From contig DHWI01000077.1 in assembly GCA_002413095.1 (NCBI GenBank), positions 10,474 to 19,089 on the forward strand: a stretch of 8,616 nucleotides of DNA. The letters run 5' to 3'. Source of the stretch: Thermoleophilia bacterium UBA5186 (GTDB taxonomy: Bacteria > Actinomycetota > Thermoleophilia > Gaiellales > Gaiellaceae). Both the position numbers and the translations under genes were made by a program. Below the pieces are notes generated by a model, which saw only the letters and a program-made list of their open reading frames with translations, searched no databases and had not been told where the DNA came from. Positions 1-4,169 of this stretch are shown piece after piece (positions within the stretch are counted from its first letter, which is position 1; each line of letters starts with the position of its first letter).

Positions 1-2
1 GC

Positions 3-38
3 ACGCCGAGGGCGAGCTCAGGATCCCGCCGCACGTGA
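3..38 (+). CDS. Possible 3' end of an upstream gene (riboflavin cluster)
   Basis: One forward frame enters from the window edge and ends at a TGA at 36-38. That stop overlaps the ribH GTG start as GTGA, the same coupling seen at three other junctions here. Only about eleven low-complexity residues (TPRASSGSRRT) are visible, so the product cannot be recognised. Position before ribH would suit a RibBA or other riboflavin gene, but that is inference. The ribH frame itself is also open back to the edge, so this tail may not be real. Confidence 0.3.
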   Translation, partial: TPRASSGSRRT

Positions 39-508
39 AGGTGCTCGAGGGAACGCCGAACGGATCGCGGCGCGGCGTCGCGTTCGTCGTGGCGCGCTTC
101 AACGGCGAGATCACGTCCCGGATGCTCGAAGCGGCGCTGCAGGAAGCCGAGACGGCCGGTGTGGCGGAGGATGCGATCACGGTGATGCCCGTCCCCGGGG
201 CGTTCGAGCTGCCCCTCGCGGCGATGGCGCTCGCGAAGACGCGCCGCTACGCATGCGTCGTCGCGCTCGGCTGCGTGATCCGCGGCGAGACGCCGCACTT
301 CGACTACGTCGCCGGGGAAGCCGCGAGCGGCCTGCAACTCGCAGCGCTCGAGACAGGTGTCCCGGTCAGCTTCGGCGTGCTGACGGTCGAGAGCACCGAG
401 CAGGCGGAGGCGCGGGTCGACAAGGGGGCCGAGGCCGTCCGCACCGCGCTCGAGATGGCCGATCTCTTCGCCCAGCTCCGCGCAAGCGCGCAGGCCGCAC
501 AGCAGTAA
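35..508 (+). CDS. ribH: 6,7-dimethyl-8-ribityllumazine synthase
   Basis: RibH condenses 5-amino-6-ribitylamino-uracil with 3,4-dihydroxy-2-butanone 4-phosphate to make lumazine, the penultimate step of riboflavin synthesis in the cytosol. Family signatures are clear in the 157-residue product, which is normal length: substrate-binding RFN at 21-23, PGAFELP at 54-60, phosphate-binding GET at 84-86 and the catalytic His at 88 within GETPHFDYV, then GVLTVE and KGAEA near the C-terminus. The GTG at 35 is chosen because MKVLEG is the usual N-terminal start of the family. The frame is open further upstream, and only a weak AGGA (20-23) precedes the start. Translation is probably coupled to an upstream gene through GTGA. 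The C-terminus ends in an Ala/Gln-rich tail. Identity is secure; the start is slightly less so. Confidence 0.96.
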   Translation: MKVLEGTPNGSRRGVAFVVARFNGEITSRMLEAALQEAETAGVAEDAITVMPVPGAFELPLAAMALAKTRRYACVVALGCVIRGETPHFDYVAGEAASGLQLAALETGVPVSFGVLTVESTEQAEARVDKGAEAVRTALEMADLFAQLRASAQAAQQ

Positions 509-515
509 GTTCCGC

Positions 516-521
516 TACCCT
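516..521 (+). promoter_or_regulatory. -10-like box of a leaderless rpmB promoter
   Basis: TACCCT fits the TAnnnT form of an actinobacterial -10 box and lies 8 bases before the rpmB GTG at 530. Transcription would then start at or beside the GTG, giving a leaderless mRNA. No Shine-Dalgarno sequence lies between ribH and rpmB, which agrees. No convincing -35 box was seen. Confidence 0.45.
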
Positions 522-529
522 TCGCCGCC

Positions 530-721
530 GTGTCCAAGGTCTGCGCAATCTGTGGGAAGAAGCCTGGCTTCGGCAACAACCGGAGCCACTCGATGGTCGC
601 CACCAAGCGCCGCTTCAACCCGAACCTCCAGCGCGTCCGCGTGCTTCTGCACGGGAAAGCGCAGCGCGCGTACGTCTGCACGCGCTGTCTCAAAGCCGGC
701 AAGGTCCAGAAGGCGCTCTAG
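530..721 (+). CDS. rpmB: 50S ribosomal protein L28
   Basis: L28 is a small protein of the large ribosomal subunit. The 63-residue product has the standard bacterial L28 pattern: CxxC near the N-terminus, GNNRSHSM at 15-22, KRRFNPNLQ at 26-34 and a C-terminal CxxC. Cys5, Cys8, Cys50 and Cys53 form a complete zinc ribbon, so this is the zinc-containing (C+) form rather than the cysteine-free paralogue that some actinobacteria express under zinc starvation. The start is GTG at 530, directly behind a -10-like box and with no ribosome binding site, so the mRNA is probably leaderless. The neighbouring Asp23-like and fakA genes repeat the Bacillus order rpmB-yloU-yloV. Confidence 0.97.
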   Translation: MSKVCAICGKKPGFGNNRSHSMVATKRRFNPNLQRVRVLLHGKAQRAYVCTRCLKAGKVQKAL

Positions 722-729
722 TCCTCCCG

Positions 730-752
730 GGCGCCACGCGAGCCTCGGCGCC
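730..752 (+). terminator. Terminator-like hairpin after rpmB
   Basis: GGCGCC at 730-735 can pair with GGCGCC at 747-752 around an 11-base loop, followed by a pyrimidine-rich stretch (TCCTCTTCC) instead of a true U-run. It begins 8 bases after the rpmB stop. A stem of only six pairs with a long loop makes termination plausible but not certain. Confidence 0.35.
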
Positions 753-761
753 TCCTCTTCC

Positions 762-780
762 TAGTAACAGACTGTTACTA
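762..780. promoter_or_regulatory. Perfect 19-bp dyad, probable repressor operator
   Basis: TAGTAACAGACTGTTACTA has two perfect 9-base arms around a single central A. It is markedly AT-rich inside a very GC-rich region, lies in the gap between rpmB and the asp23-like gene, and is 60 bases before the latter's GTG. Length, symmetry and a one-base centre are typical of TetR-family operators, but no regulator is encoded in the window. I infer an operator for the asp23/fakA genes. A hairpin is less likely because the loop would be a single base unless inner pairs open. Confidence 0.55.
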
Positions 781-827
781 AGGCTCTTCGGAGCGTCGAG
801 GGCGCAACCGTCGGGTTCGCGCCGAGG

Positions 828-833
828 TCTAAT
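828..833 (+). promoter_or_regulatory. -10-like box before the asp23-like gene
   Basis: TCTAAT (one mismatch to TATAAT) ends 6 bases before the GTG at 840, and there is no Shine-Dalgarno sequence, so the transcript would be leaderless. TAATAC at 830-835 is an alternative register. No good -35 box is visible. The 19-bp dyad lies about 48 bases upstream, where an operator or activator site could act. Confidence 0.4.
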
Positions 834-839
834 ACGTTC

Positions 840-1196
840 GTGGAGGCCGCTGCGCAACCGCTCGAGTCCACGCTGGGCAAGATCACGATTGCGAGTGACG
901 TGATCGCGACCATCGTCGGGCACACGGCGAGCGAGGCCTACGGTGTCGTCGGGATGGCATCGCGCGGCCGCGTGCGCAAGCTGCTCGCCCGAGATCGCGT
1001 CACGCAGGGAATCGAGATCGGCCGCGCGGAGGACGGAGTCCGCATCGACCTGCACGTCGTCGTCGAATACGGCCTGAACCTCGCCGAGGTCGCCTCGACG
1101 GTCCGGAACCGGGTCGCCTACGAGGTCGAGCGCCTGACCGGGCTCACAGTGGCCGCGGTCGAGGTGCACATCGAGGACGTACGGAGATCCGCGTGA
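840..1196 (+). CDS. Asp23/Gls24 family envelope stress protein (YloU-like)
   Basis: This 118-residue protein fits the Asp23/Gls24 family (DUF322). The N-terminal GKITIASDVIATIVGHTA (13-30), the YGVVGMA turn (34-40), a DLHVVVEYG strand and the closing VEVHIEDVR strand are all family-like. In Firmicutes, relatives sit at the membrane and affect cell-wall homeostasis; the actinobacterial role is poorly defined. The gene overlaps fakA by four bases (GTGA at 1193-1196), so the two are translationally coupled, as Bacillus yloU is paired with yloV. The GTG start at 840 follows a -10-like box without a ribosome binding site. No transmembrane segment is visible. Family assignment is firm; function is inferred from relatives only. 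Confidence 0.88.
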   Translation: MEAAAQPLESTLGKITIASDVIATIVGHTASEAYGVVGMASRGRVRKLLARDRVTQGIEIGRAEDGVRIDLHVVVEYGLNLAEVASTVRNRVAYEVERLTGLTVAAVEVHIEDVRRSA

Positions 1197-2785
1197 CCGA
1201 GGTCGACCGCGTGCGCGAGCTCGCGCACGCCGCGCTCGCATCGCTCGAGCAAAACCGGCAGCGGATCGACGACCTCAACGTCTACCCGGTCCCCGACGGC
1301 GACACAGGGACGAACCTGACGCTCACGGCCCGTTCGGTCGTCGAGGACCTCGACAAGACCACCGCTTCAGACCGACCCGAGCTCGCGCACGCCGTGACAC
1401 GCGCAGCGCTGATGGGCGCGCGCGGCAACTCCGGCGTGATCTTCTCCCAGATCGTCCGCGGTGCCGCGGAGGTGCTCGGCGCCGCGGACCGCATCGACTC
1501 GACCACTTTCGCGGAAGCGCTCCGGGGCGCCTCCGACGCGGCTTATCGCGCCGTGCGGCGGCCCGTCGAAGGGACGATGCTGAGCGTCATCCGCGAGCTG
1601 GCCGAGGAAGCCGAGGAGCGGGCGACGACCGATCTGCTGCTGACGGAGCTCCTGCCGGCGGTCGTCGCACGCGGCGAGGACGCGCTTGCGCGGACGCCGG
1701 ACCAGCTCGCCGTCCTGCGAGAGGCGGGCGTCGTCGACGCCGGCGGCGCAGGCTTGCTCGAGATCGTCCGTGGCCTCGCCGCGGGGGTCGCCGGCGAACC
1801 GATCCCCGAGGCGCCGGAGCACCGGGAGGAGCTCGGTTTCGACGCGATCCACCAGGAGCTCTCGCGCTACCGCTATTGCACCGTCTTCGTCGTCGAGGGC
1901 GAGGGGCTCGACCGGGAGTCCCTCGAGGCCGAGCTGGAGCCGCTGGGCGACTCGCTGCTCGTCGTCGGCGACGACACCGCCCTGAAGATCCACGTGCACA
2001 CCGACGATCCAGGACGGATCCTCTCGATGGGCGGGGCGATCGGTGTTCTCGACGGCGTCGAGATCGCGAACATGCACCGCCAGACGGAGGAACGTGCAGA
2101 GCGCCTGCTCGAGGCGGTTCCCGACGCCGAGCCGAACGCGAGCGACGTGATCGCGGTCGTCGCGGGCAAGGGCAACCGCCGCCTCTTCCAGAGCCTCGGC
2201 GCCGCGAAGGTGATCGAGGGAGGACAGACGATGAACCCGTCCACCTCTGAGCTCGTCGAGGCGATCGACGCGGCCCGCGCTCCGGAGGTCCTGCTCCTCC
2301 CGAACAACGACAACGTCATCCTGACCGCCGAGCAAGCGGCTGGGCTCGCGAACAAGCCGGCGCTGGTCATCCCGTCCCGGTCGATCCAGGCCGGCCTCGC
2401 CGCGATGGTCGCCTACGACGGCTCCCGGGCTACGGAGGAGAACGCGGAGGAGATGCGCGAGGCCATCGACGCCGTCGCTACCGGCGAGGTGACCATCGCC
2501 TCCCGCGACGCGCAGCTGAACGGCGTGGCAGTGCGCGAGGGGAACTACCTGGGCCTCGCGGAGGGGAAGGCCGTTGCGGGCGGCGAGAGCTTCGAGGAGG
2601 TCGCGAGCGCGGTGATCGAGCGGCTGCTCGACGAGCCCCGCGGCCTGCTGACGCTCCTCACCGGCGATGGCGACCCGCCGCTCGGCGACCTGATCAAGGG
2701 CGTCGAGGCGCGGCACCCCGAGCTCGAGCTCGACGTCCAGGCCGGCGGGCAGCCGCACTACCCCTTGCTTCTATCTGCGGAGTGA
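1193..2785 (+). CDS. fakA: Fatty acid kinase ATP-binding subunit FakA (DAK2/YloV family)
   Basis: FakA transfers phosphate from ATP to a fatty acid held by a FakB protein, feeding acyl-phosphate into phospholipid synthesis. The 530-residue product is normal length. The N-terminal DhaL/DAK2 nucleotide domain (about 1-200) has LNVYPVPDGDTGTN with metal-binding Asp35, Asp37 and Asn41, MGARGNSGV at 74-82, and DAGGAG at 182-187. A middle domain carries Cys229 and the HVH pair (His267, His269), matching the spacing of the zinc site I recall in staphylococcal FakA. The C-terminal part (about 310-530) is the FakB-interacting domain. The GTG start has GGAG six bases upstream (1183-1186) and overlaps the asp23-like stop. 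Its partner, a FakB/DegV protein, begins 487 bases downstream, after a receiver gene. No truncation or frameshift is seen. Confidence 0.93.
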   Translation: MTEVDRVRELAHAALASLEQNRQRIDDLNVYPVPDGDTGTNLTLTARSVVEDLDKTTASDRPELAHAVTRAALMGARGNSGVIFSQIVRGAAEVLGAADRIDSTTFAEALRGASDAAYRAVRRPVEGTMLSVIRELAEEAEERATTDLLLTELLPAVVARGEDALARTPDQLAVLREAGVVDAGGAGLLEIVRGLAAGVAGEPIPEAPEHREELGFDAIHQELSRYRYCTVFVVEGEGLDRESLEAELEPLGDSLLVVGDDTALKIHVHTDDPGRILSMGGAIGVLDGVEIANMHRQTEERAERLLEAVPDAEPNASDVIAVVAGKGNRRLFQSLGAAKVIEGGQTMNPSTSELVEAIDAARAPEVLLLPNNDNVILTAEQAAGLANKPALVIPSRSIQAGLAAMVAYDGSRATEENAEEMREAIDAVATGEVTIASRDAQLNGVAVREGNYLGLAEGKAVAGGESFEEVASAVIERLLDEPRGLLTLLTGDGDPPLGDLIKGVEARHPELELDVQAGGQPHYPLLLSAE

Positions 2786-2800
2786 TGCTCACGCTGGGCG

Positions 2801-2832
2801 GCCGAGTCCGGCACCGCAAGCGGCGCCTCGGT
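2801..2832 (+). terminator. Imperfect hairpin after fakA
   Basis: GCCGAG (2801-2806) pairs with CTCGGT (2827-2832, one G-U). Inside, GC-A-CCGC (2811-2817) faces GCGG-C-GC (2820-2826) across an AA loop with one mismatch, and TCCG is bulged. It begins 16 bases after the fakA stop, has no U-tract, and could terminate or attenuate transcription before the response regulator. Confidence 0.35.
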
Positions 2833-2859
2833 CGACTAGGTGTTGACCGGAGAGCGGAG

Positions 2860-2865
2860 TAGCAT
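2860..2865 (+). promoter_or_regulatory. -10-like box before the response regulator
   Basis: TAGCAT matches TAnnnT and ends 10 bases before the TTG at 2876. This would give a leaderless or near-leaderless transcript and supports the TTG start over the GTG at 2840. TTGACC at 2843-2848 resembles a -35 box but is only 11 bases upstream, too close for a normal promoter. Confidence 0.4.
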
Positions 2866-2875
2866 TTCGCCCGCC

Positions 2876-3268
2876 TTGAGCGACCCGGTCCGAATCCTCC
2901 TCGTGGAGGACAACAAGATCTTTCGCGAAGCTTTGGAGCTCCTCCTGGGGCTTCGCTCCGACGTCCAGGTCGTTGCCGCCGTCGGCGACGGGACGGCGGC
3001 CGTACCCGCGTGTGTCGAGCTCCATCCCGACGTGGTTGTGCTCGATTTCCGCCTCCCCGGGATGGACGGGGTGCAGGTGACCTCTGCCGTGAAGGAGGCA
3101 TGCCCTGACACCGCCGTCTTGTGTCTCACCGCCACCGCCAGCGGCGCGGAGACCGAGGCGCTGATGGCCGCAGGCGCGGTCGCGTGCCTGCGCAAGGATC
3201 AGGAGCTCGAGGAGATCGTCGCGGCGATCCACAGCGCGGCGGCGGGCCGGCTAGCTCGCGCCGAGTAA
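2876..3268 (+). CDS. Stand-alone receiver-domain response regulator
   Basis: This is a single phospho-receiver domain of about 130 residues with no output domain. The acidic pair Glu11-Asp12 (LLVEDN), the phospho-acceptor Asp57 in VVVLDFRLPGMDG, the conserved Thr85 (LCLTAT) and Lys107 (LRKDQ) are all present, so it should be phosphorylatable. The sequence style is that of NarL/LuxR-type receivers, but the protein stops soon after the final helix, where a DNA-binding HTH would follow. I chose TTG at 2876 because it gives MSDPVRILLVEDN, a normal receiver N-terminus, and sits behind a -10-like box; GTG at 2840 would add 12 unlikely residues. It ends three bases before the FakB gene, so the two are probably co-transcribed. 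No histidine kinase is nearby. Regulation of the fatty acid kinase is possible but is only inferred from position. Confidence 0.87.
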   Translation: MSDPVRILLVEDNKIFREALELLLGLRSDVQVVAAVGDGTAAVPACVELHPDVVVLDFRLPGMDGVQVTSAVKEACPDTAVLCLTATASGAETEALMAAGAVACLRKDQELEEIVAAIHSAAAGRLARAE

Positions 3269-3271
3269 CCC

Positions 3272-4126
3272 GTGCAGCTCACGGCAGCGAACACGGCGAT
3301 TGTCGTCGACTCCACGGCCGACTTCCCAGAAGCTCAGGAGCGGTTCCCGAACTGGCGGATGGTGCCTTTGTACGTCCGGTTCGGCGACCAGAGCTACCGC
3401 GACTACGTCGAACTCGGGCCCGACGAGTTCTATGCGCGCCTGCGTACCGCGGACGAGCTGCCCACGACCTCGCAGCCGACGCCCGGCGACTTCCTCGCCG
3501 CCTACGAGGAGCTCGCAGCCCACGAGCGGATCTACTCGCTGCACATCTCGGCGAAGCTGTCCGGGACGTTCGAGAGCGCGCGCACCGCCGCGTCCGAGCT
3601 CGGCGACAAGGTGCGGATGGTCGACACCGAGACGGCCTCCGCGGCGATCACGATGCTCGGCCTCGCGATCCAGCGGCGGCTCGAGCGCGGGACGACCGAC
3701 GAGGAGATCGCGGCGCTCGTCGAGCGCTACAAGGACGAGCACCGGCTCCTGTTCACCGTCGACACGCTCGAGTTCCTCGCCAAGGGCGGTCGCATCGGCC
3801 GCGCGGCCAAGTTCGCCGGCCAGATGCTGCACATCAAGCCGATCCTGACCATCGACGACGGGGAAGTCCTGCCGCTGAAGCGGGTGCGCGGAAACCAGAA
3901 GGCGATGCAGGAGTTCGTCAGCGAGTTCACGGAGGGCTCGAACGACGAGCCGGGGCTGCGGGTCGGGATCGCCCACGCAGACGCGCCCGAACGTGCCACG
4001 GCGCTCGTGAAGATGGTTCGCGACGTGCGGCCGCACGCGGAGATCGAGACCGTGACGACGCTCGGCGCCGTCGTCGGCACGCACGCGGGGCCGGGTACCG
4101 TCGGGTTCTTCTGGTTCACCGACTGA
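3272..4126 (+). CDS. DegV family fatty acid-binding protein (FakB-like)
   Basis: DegV/FakB proteins bury a fatty acid and present its carboxylate to FakA for phosphorylation. The 284 residues cover the whole fold: the N-terminal DSTADFP (13-19), TTSQPTPGDF (65-74), ISAKLSGTFESA (92-103), VDTETAS (117-123), GGRIG with Arg174, KPIL, and a C-terminal GTHAGPGTVG with His271. Thr66, Ser97, Arg174 and His271 line up with the carboxylate and phosphate contacts I know from staphylococcal FakB, so activity is likely. The GTG start lies three bases after the response-regulator stop with no ribosome binding site of its own, suggesting coupling. With fakA upstream it forms a complete fatty acid kinase. 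Acyl-chain preference cannot be read from the sequence. Confidence 0.9.
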   Translation: MQLTAANTAIVVDSTADFPEAQERFPNWRMVPLYVRFGDQSYRDYVELGPDEFYARLRTADELPTTSQPTPGDFLAAYEELAAHERIYSLHISAKLSGTFESARTAASELGDKVRMVDTETASAAITMLGLAIQRRLERGTTDEEIAALVERYKDEHRLLFTVDTLEFLAKGGRIGRAAKFAGQMLHIKPILTIDDGEVLPLKRVRGNQKAMQEFVSEFTEGSNDEPGLRVGIAHADAPERATALVKMVRDVRPHAEIETVTTLGAVVGTHAGPGTVGFFWFTD

Positions 4127-4142
4127 CATCCGGACCGGGACC

Positions 4143-4148
4143 TAGACT
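4143..4148 (+). promoter_or_regulatory. -10-like box before recG
   Basis: TAGACT fits TAnnnT and lies 21 bases before the recG ATG. CTGACA (4123-4128) matches five of six -35 bases but is only 14 bases upstream, shorter than ideal. The same TAGACT hexamer occurs at 8546-8551 before the last gene of the window. Confidence 0.3.
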
Positions 4149-4169
4149 CCGCGTGTCCTGGCTGCGTCG

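Noticed and set aside
762..780. FapR-type operator
   Set aside because: The TAGTA...TACTA arms recall the FapR box, but the spacing between arms is longer here and no FapR gene is present. A generic TetR-like operator is the safer reading.
1367..2758. 463-codon open frame on the minus strand opposite fakA
   Set aside because: It lies wholly antisense to a gene with clear FakA motifs. Its product is rich in Arg, Asp and Leu with no recognisable domain, as expected for the mirror frame of high-GC codons.
2843..2848. TTGACC as a -35 box for the response regulator
   Set aside because: It is only 11 bases from the TAGCAT box, and no -10-like sequence occurs at 16-18 bases.
2840..2875. Upstream GTG start for the response regulator
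   Set aside because: It would add twelve residues unlike any receiver N-terminus and would overlap the TAGCAT box. TTG at 2876 fits the family better, though it remains unproven.
3251..4129. 292-codon minus-strand frame opposite the DegV/FakB gene
   Set aside because: It is a shadow of the + strand gene, whose family motifs run end to end. The antisense product has no recognisable family.
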